Part shown: in pieces, positions 1 to 13,104 of the stretch
How positions within the stretch are numbered: position 1 is the first letter of the stretch
Layout of the letters: each line of letters starts with the position of its first letter
Source of the DNA: Apostichopus japonicus
Taxonomy: Eukaryota > Echinodermata > Holothuroidea > Aspidochirotida > Stichopodidae
Assembly (NCBI RefSeq): GCF_037975245.1
Contig: NC_092569.1
Span: 28,994,668-29,058,667 of the forward strand
DNA: 64,000 nt
Reading direction: 5' to 3'
Notes under the pieces: model-generated
What the model was told of the DNA's origin: nothing
What the model saw: only the letters and a program-made list of their open reading frames with translations
The model's database searches: none
Position numbers and translations under genes: made by a program

Positions 1-1002
1 GAAACAATTCAGACTGAATGTTCTACCACCGACTAATTACGATGGACGTTTAAGGGATGAGGGCGGTCACTTTATACGCATGCCGCACGATAGCAGGGCA
101 GTGTGTCACTGTTAAACGTTATTATTTCGCATATAGGTTTGCAGGGCCGCGGCGCTAACGTTGGGAGCTTTATAAGCCCTCTCACGAAAGTACCAGTTTT
201 ACTTCATCCCAATCCATCCTACGTGATTCTATAACAAATGCCGGCAAATTTTTCCCGTTCTGTAAACTTAAGGTAGAAAACACAAACCTTTTCGTACTTA
301 GTAAGTTCATACACAACGCAACTGACGACAACAGACTAGCCTATAACAATGTATCATATGCAGCGCGACCTTCTATTGATGCTTCGTGTTGTTCTTGTTC
401 AATACTTATGACGGCATATGCCTATAACTGTACCTATTGCCATAATGGAATAATTAGCGTCTGAATCGCTGGGGGTTTCCCGAAAAAATCACTGGGTTAT
501 TTTCTTCCGAAACCGTGACAAGTTGGTACTATAACTTTTTATGTAAACGTTTACGTTAAGTGGTTGCCATGTATAGGCCCTGTATACATGATGAGTCCAG
601 GTCCATAGCCAGAAATTCTAAGTTGGAGGAGAAACGTATGGCAGGCCATCTGTAGCAGATATAGGCATCACCATTTACCAATTTAGATGGGTATATGTCA
701 GTTTAAATTGAAGAAACTCCAGTTGAAATAGAATAATACCAGTTTACTGCAACATATAAACCAATTAAAATGGACGTTATATTTAAAATATTAAGTCTTT
801 TCGTCCTCGTGACCCTTTGAAAACGTTCCGGCATAATTTCACTCGTTATGAACTGAATTTATAAGCCAGGGTAATTCTCTGTAATACGTATACGGTATTA
901 ATGCTATAGTTCCATTACAAAAACTACAATTTCTGCTGAATAGTGCTATAGCAGAATTATTGACGGCCGTGGAAGAAGGAATCATGGTGTCTCTATCATT
1001 AT
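1..1002. other. no gene seen; unassigned sequence
   Basis: No open reading frame of useful length with a recognisable protein motif was found on either strand, and no tandem repeat stands out. It may be decayed upstream sequence of the LINE remnant that follows, but no reverse-transcriptase motif could be read in it. Confidence 0.4.
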
Positions 1003-1083
1003 AAAGAGTTGCACTGGCTCCCTGTGAAAGATCGTATTTACTTTAAAATCATGTTGTTTGTCTATAAATGTATCACCTTTAAT
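1003..1083 (+). pseudogene. LINE reverse-transcriptase C-terminal remnant
   Basis: A short open stretch reads KELHWLPVKDRIYFKIMLF followed by VYKCI. The 'LHWLPV..RI.FKI...VYK' pattern is the well-known tail of the reverse transcriptase in CR1/L2/Jockey-type non-LTR retrotransposons, where it follows the thumb region. Stops appear on both sides and no flanking RT motifs remain, so this is a dead fragment. The family is known from general motif knowledge. The exact clade cannot be told from 27 residues. Confidence 0.65.
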
Positions 1084-1335
1084 TGTTACTATAGAGCATT
1101 TGCCTTGAGAGGTCCGAAGCATTAAAATTTCCTTCTTATATCCTTATCCGCATGACCAACAAAATTGATGGCTTCTGCGGTCACCTAAACCACTCGTTCC
1201 TTTGTAAAAGCGTTGGATTTTATTAGTAAATTTAATATGTTAATTATTGTCGTGGTATACTTGTTTGTTTCTCACCAACCTATACGTGGGCGTGTCTATA
1301 TCATCTCGGTATAGACATAAGGTGATCTACACCAA

Positions 1336-1337
<2 letters not shown>

Positions 1338-1399
<62 letters not shown>
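1338..1399. repeat. (AT)n microsatellite
   Basis: About 31 uninterrupted AT units. It abuts a short inverted repeat (1437-1489), and the same pairing recurs in reverse order at 19144-19506. The open frames it produces (IYIYIY) are not coding. Confidence 0.95.
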
Positions 1400-1401
<2 letters not shown>

Positions 1402-1436
1402 TGGTATATTTGTTTACTTCAACGCATGATAGCTGG

Positions 1437-1489
1437 GACTTAGGTTTACTTCGGGGATAGGTTTACCTGACACCAGGTAAACCTAAGTC
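1437..1489. repeat. CTTAGGTTTAC inverted-repeat element, copy 1
   Basis: GACTTAGGTTTAC at 1437 is mirrored by GTAAACCTAAGTC ending at 1489. The sequence between this and the adjoining AT tract (TTGGTAT...GTTTACTTC) also matches, inverted, the segment near 19310-19340. The whole AT tract plus inverted repeat therefore appears to be one mobile unit. Confidence 0.6.
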
Positions 1490-2357
1490 TAGGGTCTTCT
1501 TGTTCAATCAATTTCACTTCCTTTGAGGAATGATTATTTCGAGTTAAGAGAAAACCTCATAAACCTTTCAATTCCGAAGTTACAAAAAAAAAATCGTTCA
1601 TTTAAAGGGTAAAATTTCCCCTCAAAAGTGGAGGTAATTCCGAAGGGTATATAACAGAATTACGAACATGGTATATATGTTGATCCCAACTTTACACATC
1701 GATTTTGACCAAATGCGGCTATATATAGTTCCGAAACTTAAAGGTTCCTCTAATTACACTGAAATCTTCGTAATTGTACTTTTTCTTCCATTAATTTGGG
1801 ATATTTAAGAAAATAAGAGTTTCTATTTTAACTGGCAAATTTACACGTAACGAAACAACGCCCCCACACATAAGCAGTTCTTTCTGTGTTCGGTGGCAGG
1901 GCAGTCGATCGGATCGTATCGTTGCTACTATCCCAATAGCCTACATTCAACGTTACTGTATGTGGCCTAGCCATGTAGTCTACAAAGGAAAGTGCCGCAG
2001 GTTACCGTAAACGTTGCCCATTTGAAGTTGGCTTTTGGACTTTGGTGCAGTATATGCATTGTAAGTAAATTCCTTAAAAGTGTTCCGGATATATTAATAA
2101 CATTTAGAGTAAATACCTTCATGCTGAACACAAATAAATTAAGACCATGGTTAGAGTTAGAGTAGACTAGCCTAGGCCTAACGTTAGCCCTAAATTGGAC
2201 CTATCAGTATTACTGGCTATGGTAAATCACAGCTGCCTGCAACTGCCTTTGCTGATACTCGGAATATAAATGTGATACATAAATTAAAGTATATACTTGT
2301 AACAGACTGGTCAACCTACACATTTTGCAGCCTGCTGATCTTCCAGATCTTTTAAAG
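1490..2357. other. no gene seen; AT-rich spacer
   Basis: No supported coding exon, RNA gene or clear repeat. Short runs of the AGCCTAGGCCTA type are present near 2165-2185, as elsewhere in this genome's noncoding DNA. Confidence 0.4.
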
Positions 2358-2785
2358 TAAAGGCTTAATAATTGACGCACCTCCAAATATTACTAGGCCT
2401 AGGCTACTAGGCTAGTACTACTATTACTGTATACTAGCCTACTACTACTGTAGCTAGTACTAGCAACTATACAGCAGGCAACCATAACTTTTTGCAGCCA
2501 AGCAGAGTTATATATTTCATGAGTTTGAATCCATTTCAGGTATTTGCTGATCAAATTGTTTCTGTGCATGTTTTGGGGCATTTGGAAATCTTACTCCCTA
2601 AAAATAACCAAAATTACCTCAATATAATACCACTAATCTCTGGGACCTGACCTTTCTGAAGTTAGAGGCTCAGAGCATAGCAAACAGCATCCAAAGATAA
2701 TGGATGTTTACTTAGGCCTTCACTACAGTAAGCTCATCGACAGATGTGTCAATTTAGGAGTATGAAAGAACTTGCATTCGTGCGA
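2353..2785 (+). mobile_element. AATTGACGCAC MITE, copy 1 (3' end lost)
   Basis: It begins AGTAAAGGCTTAATAATTGACG and then runs colinear with 17795-18195. Shared blocks include TTTTTGCAGCCAA, CATGAGTTTGAATCCATTT, GGCTCAGAGCATAGCAAACA and TGTGTCAATTTAGG. The other copy keeps an inverted terminal repeat at both ends. Here the right half after about 2785 no longer matches, so this copy is truncated. No transposase frame is visible, so it is non-autonomous. Confidence 0.7.
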
Positions 2786-5700
2786 TGCAATTTTGAACCA
2801 TTTCACGAAATATAAATCTTTGGGTATGTCTCAATCTCTCTGACATCAAATAAGGCAGTCAGAAAGTCACAACTCCACAAAAACAGATACACAAGCAAAT
2901 GGAACACTACAGTAAAAGAAAGGGCCTGACAGATTCCATAAACGAGTTACAAAAGTAAAAAATGTGAAAACGTTTGCCGTCTCAGTACAATATTCATCCC
3001 CACAATATTCTCTATATGTGTTAGTGTGCATCACTAAGCCCTGTGCGTACAGTAGTAGTGGTGTGTCATTGGTTCTGATTCAGAGAACTAAGTCACACAG
3101 GGCCTCAGTGTAGCAGTGTACAACAATTTTTTGTACTGTAACATGAGTTTTTTCCCCCTGCACCTATGGGATGAATCGTGGCTGAAGGTAAACAATTGAG
3201 TATTCATTTTAGAATAACAACGCAATCATGGCTAAGTAATTTAGGCATTTTGATATTAACGTTATGATGTGGGTAGTGTTAATAGTGCTGAAGTAATAGC
3301 TTGATCAAAAGTATTCCTCAAAGTCCCACAATGCCTTCACAGGGTGACCTACTGTACAGTCACTTGAGCACTTAGGAGTTTTTGCAAAAAGAGCAAATTC
3401 CTTGTCCAAAATTGCTAGGTTTGATCCAGTTTTACAGAGTCCCATAACAAAAAAACACAGTCTGTGATATATCAATGGAAAAGTGTAAAGATTCAATGTA
3501 ACATATTTGAAAGGATTAGAGTATGTTGAAAAACCACCAGCTATGCATTTTAAGGAAATAAACAGTACCTCATTGAACCTTGCATTGTGTTCACACTAAT
3601 GAGTTATGAAATTGTTATCAGTGTCTTCATCATTAAAAGCTATTAATTAGGTTGATCAATGGTCTCACATATTAGTGCAATCACAGAGGTTAAATTTCAA
3701 TCAGGTTATAATGCCAAGGGAATCCAGACCTACTTCATAAAAAATTAAAAAAAATTCATGGCTCCTATAAAAATCATTCATGATAAAAACCAGCATACAT
3801 ACAGTATGTGCAACTAAAGTAGTTTCATATTGGGTATCATGTCCAAATAAAAGCTCTTGATTGTATTCAGTTTGCATACTTTTAAAAATGACCATCTGTG
3901 TGCAGTAATTTGGTGTTAGTAAGTAACATGAAAATGCACAAGACTAATGTTCAACAGGCACTAGATAGTTCTCATGTCCATAGCACAAACCAGGGAGTTG
4001 TTCCATTACAACTCCCTGCACGAACAGGCTATTATGATCAGAGTTGTTATGGAACAAATAAAACTCCCTTGTATGATGTTAGAACTGTACTGTGTGACAA
4101 AACACTTATATGCATACATGTGGTAACATGTTGCTATGATCCGATACTAGCTGGTTGGGTGTATAAATAGATCACCATTATGCAAACTGCACTGCACATG
4201 GTTTCCATTATGTAATAAGTTTCATTTTATGAATTTGTCAATCTGACATGTATGCTACTGTATATGTGTAGGCTGCATGTACAACTTATTGTATCTTAAT
4301 AATATACGGCAAAAAACTATTGAGAACTGTCATAAACAACATTTTCAAAGTGACAGTTGGGGATCTAAAAAGACCACTGAAAGCCTTCTGTAGCGATATA
4401 ACATGATACTAAACATTATATATCTCTGCAAGCTAGTGTACCCTGCTTTGAGACGCATGGTTTAAATAAGGTTTTCACAAGTTTGCCCTGTTGACCCAAC
4501 CACTGGCCTAGACATACCAATAAATAGATCTATCCATGCTTCAAATTTTAGTTTTCACAATTTGACCATTTTTACCTAAATTACCTTTGACCTTCACCAA
4601 AAACAATAGGCTTCTTGTACTTGTGATGCATCTATACATATATACTGTACCAACTATGAGATCTGTCCAATAAAGCTTACTGTCATGAGAAACTGTGTTT
4701 ACAAGCTAGGATCACAAACACAGTACTCCTACCAATGCACACGCACACATATGCCATCGTGAGTGGAAAGTTTCAACATCATTGAAACCAAACATTAAAA
4801 ATGAACTCAGTCATAATGCCAAAGTCTGTGTACACGAGTAGTCCTGAGCTTAAACCCCAAATGATACGTTGAGGGACTAAATGTACCGGTATACATAGTC
4901 TAGGGTGCATGCAATTTTTTAGTAAATGAACTGCATGCGGGATGAGGCATTGAACCATGCATGAATACTCAGTCAATCTCTTGAAGTGATTGCATGCTAA
5001 ATTCCTGGGTACAACTTACATACCAAATAATAGATCAATATTCAAACTTAGTAGTGTGGTATTTTTCTCAATTGTTGCATATGCGGTTTCCATGAAAAAA
5101 GTGATAGCTAAATTAACTAAACTGACATGAATATTGGACAACATGTACACTAAGTATTGACATCAAATAGGGAACTGCACTGTCAAGACTTCCACTTGCA
5201 ATTTATGAAACAATTATCTGGACTTATTTATGTTCATTCTCTTGTCAGAAAAGATGGCTCAAATTTGGCACAATTGGAGGAATGCATGAATGCAGAATGA
5301 GAACACCACAGCAGATATGCTCCACTTTATTGCAAGAAGTACAGGGCTGCAATTTCAAGGTCGACACAGGATATCAAAATACTGTAACTTTGAGCTGCTG
5401 GTTCATGCTGACCATGGGATGCAGAGAGAAATGGCTTATATGGAAATAAGGAGCTCCCACAAGCATATATTGCAAACATCCCAGTTGTCTTTAATATTCA
5501 GTAAGTATTGACTGTGAGATATATTTTAAATCCCTATGACCTGAAGTTAGTTTTCTAAAGTCTTCCCTTTAATATCCTCTAAATCTGATCAACACACACT
5601 ATACATAATATAAATTTACTGTACTAAGTTTCAACACGAACAAAGATGATGAAAATTTGCTGTTTAGTTTCAAAAACTGTAAACAACTGTATACAACGGC

Positions 5701-6400
5701 TAACAAAGTAATGTAAGAAAGACTTTCCACTTCCCACCAAGTCCACTGCCAAACCTTTTGGTTTACTTTGCTACTTCCACCATCATAGAATGTTATCCGA
5801 ATTGAAATGACTTTATGTGTAGTCTTTGAAAACCAAATGTACTGTAAATCTGTCATCTGGCAGGCTGGAATGAATTGTAGGTAGGATTGTGAAGCAAAGA
5901 CTTGAGGTGTTAACACACCATCACATTTTAACCTTGATTATGATGTGTTTATTTGTACCTTTTGCAACAATGTCAATATCAAAATGTGAGGCTTTAAAAA
6001 AATATTTACATGGAATGTACTTCAGTGAAACTTTGACATATGATTGAAATGTTGTTTTGGTTCATTGTAGGTTAACGAGAGCTGATGGAATTTCTCCACA
6101 AGAGAAGGAAGTACTGTCATCAATAAAATCTGCAGACAGAAGAATATTTTTACTGAAGATCAAAATTTTCAATGAAAGGAAAGGCTTTCGATTAAAATTG
6201 GACAAACAACTTCTGTAGATATAATGAGGACTAGATTTATATGTCATTGCTTGGAGCCAGGTACGGTGCATTCTATGAGTTTGAATTTTTCTTTTTAGTT
6301 TCTGGACAGGTATATGACATGCAGCATACAAATTAAAATTTGTTAATGAATTTTCTTCCTTTACAGCATCATAAAATTCATTATTAATAATCCATTTATA
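2786..6400. other. no gene seen
   Basis: Several open frames of 60-113 codons occur on both strands, but none shows a recognisable domain, a convincing start, or flanking splice sites that join to a neighbour. The stretch is AT-rich with ordinary low-complexity runs. Confidence 0.4.
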
Positions 6401-6402
6401 CA

Positions 6403-6940
6403 AATTCTTATGTTGCTGTATTTGAGAATAATTTTCGTTAGTAAAACAAAGATTTTAATCATATTCATTGCATTAACTATTATTCATGTAACTCCCTTAC
6501 TTCACTGTATCAAATAAAACATTGTTTCACCAATCCATTATTCCAGTTGTTATACTGCTGGGAGGGGAGACACCAAGGTCTTTTAATACTTCAGTTACCC
6601 AATTAATGCTAACTAGATGCTCAATAATGCTTCCCACAATGGGGATGTTGGGTCTAGCAAACCTTAAGTCTAGTGGACCCTCAATGTAATGGGCATCCTC
6701 CCCCCCCCATGTTGGTACTGCATGTGGTATACTTTTGTTAGTGAAACTAAGAGTTTCATCCTAGTCATTACATTGAGGGATGCTCTTTATTAAACTCCTT
6801 TACTTCACTGCAGCGTATTGGTAATCAACTATTCTAGTTGTAATGTTGCTAGTACTGTATTTGAGAATCCTTTTGTTAGTGAAACGAAGAGTTTAATGCT
6901 ATCCATTACATTTAGGAGTACTCTCTAAGTGTCTACCTTC
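6403..6940. repeat. diverged ~130-300 bp repeats
   Basis: Three blocks share the pattern 'GTATTTGAGAAT..TTTTGTTAGT.AAAC.AAGAGTTT' followed by an ATTACATTGA-like run and CTCCTTTACTTCACTG (near 6413, 6730 and 6855). They look like old tandem or interspersed duplications of one segment. No coding content was seen. Confidence 0.5.
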
Positions 6941-6989
6941 ACAACATCATATCATAAATTATTAACAATCCATTATCTCTTTATATTTA

Positions 6990-7330
6990 TGGCAGAGCTG
7001 TAGTCGAGTCCAATTACCCAGAGCCCGATCCAAGTCCGAGTCCATCTTGTCTGAGCCAAATACAAGACCCCTCAAGTCCGAGCCGACTCCAGATACCAAA
7101 GATCACCTTTGGTAAAAATTCTTGAACTGTTATAATAATTATGCACCCAGGAGGAAATTTACCTCATGCTATAATTTTTTCGGACCAGATAAGTGGCAGC
7201 AAGCTTTTCCTGGTTCATAAATGTTCAGCCCGGGCGCTCAACTTTCAAACCATGCAGGGAGAGGCAAAATCATATTCAAACCACGACCACCGCCAGGTTA
7301 GAACCTGCTTGTGAGAACCCTGCTCTACTA
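6990..7330. mobile_element. possible MITE remnant rich in GAGTCC motifs
   Basis: The left end reads GCAGAGCTGTAGTCGAGTCC and is followed by repeated CGAGTCC/CAAGTCC words. CAGAGCTGTAG-type ends are common in hAT-derived short elements, but no matching right end could be found, so this is a tentative remnant. Confidence 0.3.
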
Positions 7331-10090
7331 AAAGTGAAATTCTAGTTACATTTAGGATTGCTCATTAAGATTTTCAAATCATCATCATTGTCATGGTTGC
7401 TACTTTTTCTGATGTCATCATCATTTGTGAATTATTGTGATTGTTGCCATGTAGAAGGAAGAAATGTTAGCTAATAGTTATTATACCATATGTTCTTGGT
7501 CTCTAAATTGTTTACGCTGAGGTCAGTATGAACAGAAGTGTTTATAATAGTTTTCCTTTCTGTTAAAGTATTTTCTGAATCATTTCATTAATTTTATATT
7601 TATACTGGAATTTTCAGTAGGTGTTGGCCTCATTGAGGGTCAAGGCTACTCAAGGTCAGTAGAGTAACATAGAGCATCTAACTCAACAAGGAAAAGTTGG
7701 TAGTCATATGTAGTGCATATAGGTTTCTGACATTGAGTACTATTCTATAAACAGTATAGCAGAAGCCCATGTGAGATAACTAGATATCTGAATCTGAAAG
7801 CCATGTTAATATGATAGTTCAATATTGGAATGATGAATGGAAGTTTGTATGCAGGTGTATCATGTGCTGAGCTCTTAGCCAAGTCAAAGGTTATTTGAGG
7901 CCAATATAGGTAAAATCTGAAAACCTTCATGATCCCATACTATCTAGTATCTGACTAGTAGCTGCTTTAATAGCTGAATCTTAGGGCAATTAATATATTT
8001 ATCAGAACAAGTAATGTACCTCAAAAGACTTCTTAAGCTCTTTTGAGCCCCATTCAATATTTCAGTGTATTAACTTCATCATTCTTTTAACAAATTTACT
8101 CCAAATTGCTAGTTTCATGTTCTGGCAATGAACCTTTGTCATATCATGTTGCATGAGTGCTGTAACTGGTTTACAAGCTTGCAAAAGTCTTAAAAGGAGG
8201 ATAGGGTGTTGGGATAAATAGTTCAAAATAATATTAACAAAATTGTACCATATTTTGCTTTTCTTTTTTCCCATATGTTGCCACTGCTTGAATAAGACTA
8301 GTTGATAGGACTTTTTGTGAGCTCCACCTTTGACAACAAGGTACAGTAGACTTCAACTGCATCTTGTTGGCAACATCCTAGGAAAGTTTCAATAAACACA
8401 GATGTTTCTATAAATGAGGAATCTGATGAACATTCCAATACTGCAAGTCTTTATTGGACATTTCAGCAGGAGGCAATAACCAATTCTGCTATCGTTACAT
8501 ACTGTAGGTCCTTCATAAAATGCCACTTAAAGAACTGTATTACTTCCTTGGAAGGTGAATTTTATTGTCAAATACAACATCTGTCAAATATTTAGTTTCC
8601 CAACCTGTCCAACACCTCCCCCCCCCACCCCTCCATTTATCCCGAGTAGAAACTGGGACAGAACATTTTTTTGTGGGAAACAAGGATAAATAATGTTGTT
8701 TGAGGTATCGAGCATTTATCTATATGTCCCTTTCGAAACTAGATAGGAGGAAGTAGCAAACAATGCAAGGAAAACATGAAGTTCAAGTGGATGCTTTAAT
8801 TGCTTTTACCCAAAACATTGCTATATTCATTGATAAATATAATCCACTTCAAATTCAGTACCGTTATACAACATGCAAAAGAGTTATGATATTGATGTAC
8901 TTTCTGAATTTAGACCATTGCAGGTGAACAAGTTTAACATTGGTTTTTAATTTGACTGTATGTAGAAAACACCGGTTACATAATGAACCTCAGATACAAT
9001 GTCGTGCAAATGCATATTACTGCTAGGAGCTGTTTAACAAACAGTGAAAGAAAAATTTATTACTTGACTATTAAAAGATTCGCAGAACTCCACTCCTTCA
9101 ACAATATTTACAGTGGTGCAGACTTCAAAGCAGTGCAAGGGCAACAACTGTCTATCTCTTTAAGAAATTTCCAAGTGCTTTCATTTCTAGCATTTGCATA
9201 TGTTCAAAAGAAAAATGACAAATTAAAAGATGTGGTCTTTTCAACATGTTACCACATCTCCCCCCCCCCCCCTCTCTCCCCCATCAAAAAAGTATTGCAT
9301 GTACAGCAGTAACCCTTTTTGTACATGTGCAATATATGGGGCAGAGCCTTATTCATGACTTGACCAAGCCCTTTATCCATTTGAATAGCACAAGTTATGT
9401 CAGTGGTATTCACATCAATGCCTCATTGAAAATGTGCCTCATGGTGAATTTTCTAGCTGATAGCATGAATGTGAATGAGCTGAAGTTGTTGAAGTTGCTT
9501 TGTTTATATATTTCTGAAAGTAACATGAAATTTCATATTGATTTTTAATGAAAATATTTGCATTTATCAGTAATAAACAGAAAGAAGACATAATGATTTC
9601 TGCTAAAGTGTCTTATCTCTGCCTCTTATGTTACAAATGTGTTCATTGGTTGGTCCTTGTACTTCGAACATATTGCTCCCTAACTTAGCAAACCCATATT
9701 CGATCTGAAGATGCTAATTCAGACAGCTTACTGTTCTAGCAAGTTCTCGACCAATTATATTGATGAATTTGCATCTGGATGAATTTGCACTGGATGAATT
9801 TGAATCATGCCAACTATGTAAGGAGCCATTTCTTTTAACCTTGCAAGACTGTGCGAAAAATATATCATTCATTGGTCTGCATGGTATCGAATCTCCATGA
9901 TGACCACTCATGAACGACCCTTCGACCGCGGACCGGCAGTAGGCTATAGTTGCTGAAAAACCTGACGTGACATAGCGCATAGGCCGAGATATGTCATGAT
10001 ATTTCAAAGCAACTTACCAGATTGTCTTTTTTCTTCTATTTCTCTAAACTATTTGATGACCATATCAAGACATGGGGATCTCAAAATAAA
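7331..10090. other. no gene seen
   Basis: Open frames up to 109 codons exist on both strands but carry no recognisable motif. A C-rich run near 9262-9275 and another near 8618 are simple sequence. The minus frame at 9714-10007 is richer in GC than its surroundings but could not be assigned. Confidence 0.4.
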
Positions 10091-10097
10091 GGATGCT

Positions 10098-10305
10098 GTG
10101 AAACTTTAGAGCAGCTTACAAGGCCTGGGAAGTGTTATTTCCAACGATCTAGGAGGTCTTTATAGCTGAAAATTTCCCGTATGTTGAGCGCCAACCCATA
10201 TGGTGGCACTCCACTCAGGTAGTAACAAGACGCCCTCCCAGAAATTGTTCAAGCCCCCCCCCAAGCGCCCACCCCCTCCACTGGAACAATCCTGGCTACG
10301 TCACT
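10098..10305. mobile_element. hAT-like MITE fragment (related to 51608-51900)
   Basis: It shares CTTACAAGGCCTGGGAAGTG, a CGATCT.GGAGG block, GCTGAAAATTT, a GCGCCAA.CC.TATGGTGGC block and the terminal TGGCTACG with the complete element at 51608-51900, in the same orientation. It ends in CCTGGCTACGTCACTG. The matching left end is missing. Confidence 0.6.
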
Positions 10306-10505
10306 GCATGTACCACAGGTTTATCTGGTATCAAAGTGAAAGCGGCTTTCCACAAGAATAAAGAAAGCATATCTACATTTTTGTGCAACACCTACACAAC
10401 TCAATCCCCACGCAAACAAGACTACCTACGTATAGTTTTCCTTGAGGATTCCAATAATTCCTGCAATTTCCTACCAATAACATATGGAAAGTCACTCCTG
10501 TTATC

Positions 10506-10877
10506 GTGGCGGAGCTAGGGGTATTGGTAAGAGGGGTGAGAATGGTCTGTATGGGCGCTTTCGACTTTATCTAAGCGGAGCGCCACCACAGGTTGGCGCA
10601 GAGCGTACAGAAATCTTTTGAGTAAAGATACTCCCTATATGGCCGGAAATGACCCTTTCCGGGCCTTGCTAATTTGCAGATAAACGAAGAATAAATAGGT
10701 GTCATCGCCAACAAACTGTGACAAATGTCAATAGGTAGATGAGAGCGCCATAAAAAAGTCAATACTCGCGAATAAGTAAAATAAGTGATCAATAGCTGAA
10801 AAGGGCGCCAGCAGTCCATATTAGTCCGTTTAGGGGGGGGGGGCATCCGCCCCCTGACTGTATTGACGCTCCGCCAC
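10506..10877. mobile_element. GTGGCGGAGC-ended MITE, copy 1
   Basis: The 10-bp terminal inverted repeat is GTGGCGGAGC at 10506 and GCTCCGCCAC ending at 10877. The interior matches 12602-12935 closely, including a GGCGCTTTCGACTTTATC block, AAGCGGAGCGCCACCACAGG and GGCGCAGAGCGTACAG. No transposase frame fits in about 370 bp. An 8-bp target duplication was not found. Confidence 0.75.
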
Positions 10878-10879
10878 TG

Positions 10880-12600
10880 TTGGGAGCTCAGTGTAGGAAG
10901 AGAAGGGGGGAGAGGGAGGGTATTTTTTAACGGTTTGGGTGAGCGTCTGCAATGATTCGTAATGACATGTTATCACAAGCGTTCAACATGCTCAAATAAA
11001 AAGAATGAATGAGGAGGAATTCATATCACTTTTCAATCATTTTTTGAAACAAATTGAGCGAATTGATCGCTAGTAATCTTGAAATTGGTTTTACCACGGT
11101 CATTGTCATGTTTCTCATATGTACCTTTCTCATATAAAAGAATTCTGTACGTAATGTTATCAGAAATACTTTAAAAATGACACCAAAGAGATTAAAAATT
11201 CTTTTCGAATTTGTTAATAATATTGTCTTTTAAGAGACACCGTAGACACGTTGCTCGGTTGGGTTTACTGCAATAGTGGCAAATGGAGACCAATATCCGC
11301 ACTTAGTGGACCTAATGTTATAGTCGTGCACTGACCTTGAACAGAGGGGCCTACCGTGAAAACGTACGGAAAATTCATCCTTTTATATCTCAGCGAGACA
11401 ATTCCACTGGATACAATAATACGACTCAAAAGTCCTTAGATGTGGTTATCATAACAATCACAATAAAAGATATGTATGAAAAGCAGAACAAAGATATGAT
11501 GGAAACTCAAATGTGGACCAAAAAACGATGTCCCTACGGATGCCGTTTAGTGACATTTACATAATTTGTGTGTAGTAGGTTCCGTAGCTCTTTTGTGGAA
11601 AAACTTTGTAATATGCTTAAAGTTGGTAGTTCATCCATGCTTTAGATTAATGAGAGACATAGATCATCACGTTTTATGAGGAGGGAGGCTATTTTTAAAA
11701 ATCTGGGTAATAGGTACTGTAAAGCTTTTCTTGGAGAAAGCTTGGAATAGGCGGATAAGGAAGAAAGTTTCGAGTTCCTTCCACGCATTAGATAAATGAG
11801 GGACCTAGTTCATCACGCTTTGCGAGGATATCTCATATATTAGGTGTAAGAGAAGCGGTGATTGTAAGGAAGGGAAGGGGAGAATGGGGGGGGGGGTAAA
11901 TGATGTTACCAGGGGACCTAATAATTTGTCCTCAATGAGATTTAAAAAATTCATTAATGTAAGTAAATTTCATTACTGCCTGCTCTCGCCGATTTCTTTT
12001 AACCCTATAGAGCGGAGTGTGTGAGGTGAAGAAGGGTAGGGCAGGATGGGGGAGGGATGATAAATGACGATGTAACCAGGGGGCTAATAATTCGTTCAAT
12101 AAGAGATTTGAAAATATATATATATATATATGTAAGTTAATATTATTACTGCCTGCTCCCATTGATTTCTTTCAAACCTAAGTTACGCTTATCGGAAGAC
12201 TATACGCCGATAATACAATTCTTTAACAAGGAGATGCTTCTAATTTATTAAACTGTGTAACTTTCACTAATCTATTTGGAAAAAAATATGCTTTTAAGTT
12301 GAAAGACTCAGTAAGGATCAATTAAGTAGAACAAGGATCGTTGCGTGCTGCGTGTAACGATGAAGTTTCCTACATTGGGATGGAAGAGTATCAGGGAGTG
12401 TAAGATTGAGTGGGAAGTTAAATGACGGTGTAACTGAGAAATAAAAAAAATCTAAGTGATAAAATCATTATTGCTTGCTCTTTGCTGATTTAACATTAGA
12501 ATAAGTTTCTCTAATCATTAGATATTCCTTTAACATACGAGGTTCGGTTGGGGAAGGGGGGGGGGGTACTAGACGTATTGACGGGGAAGAAGATTGGGAG
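10880..12600. other. no gene seen; G-rich runs and short repeats
   Basis: Three diverged blocks here share words such as GATGTTACCAGGGG.CTAATAAT and CTGCCTGCTC (near 11903, 12070 and 12475), suggesting old local duplications. A short (AT)n lies at 12115-12131. No coding exon is supported. Confidence 0.4.
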
Positions 12601-12601
12601 C

Positions 12602-12935
12602 CAGTGGCGGAGCTAGGGATATTGGTCAGAGGGGCGAGAAAGGTCAGTACAGGCGCTTTCGACTTTATCTAAGCGGAGCGCCACCACAGGTTGGCGCAGA
12701 GCGTACAGAAATCTTTTGAGTAAAGATACTCCCTATATCGCCGGAAATGACCCTTTAGGTATAGGTGTCATCGCCAACAAAATGTGACAAATGTCAATAG
12801 GTAGATGAGAGCGCAATAAAAAAGTAAATAAATCGCGAATAAGTAAAAAGTGTTGAATAGCTGAAAAGGGCGCCAGCTTCCCATTTGAGTCCGCCCCCCC
12901 CCCCCCCGCCTGACTGTATGGACGCTCCGCCACTG
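12602..12935. mobile_element. CAGTGGCGGAGC-ended MITE, copy 2
   Basis: It begins CAGTGGCGGAGC and ends GCTCCGCCACTG, a perfect 12-bp terminal inverted repeat. The interior is a near copy of 10506-10877, shortened by a deletion after AATGACCCTTT. A poly-C tract lies near 12894-12907. CAG...CTG ends fit the hAT superfamily, but no target duplication could be seen. Confidence 0.8.
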
Positions 12936-13104
12936 GCTGCCTGTTATGACATTAGAAACAAATACTGATATGAGATGAGTGTGGTATATACCTACTGGCG
13001 ACTGATAACAGTATTATAGTGCATGTTCTAGCCTTTTGACATCGTATGAATCTAGCAGACAACGTACAGGTACCGTCTGGTACCATTATCCGTTTTGAGT
13101 GATA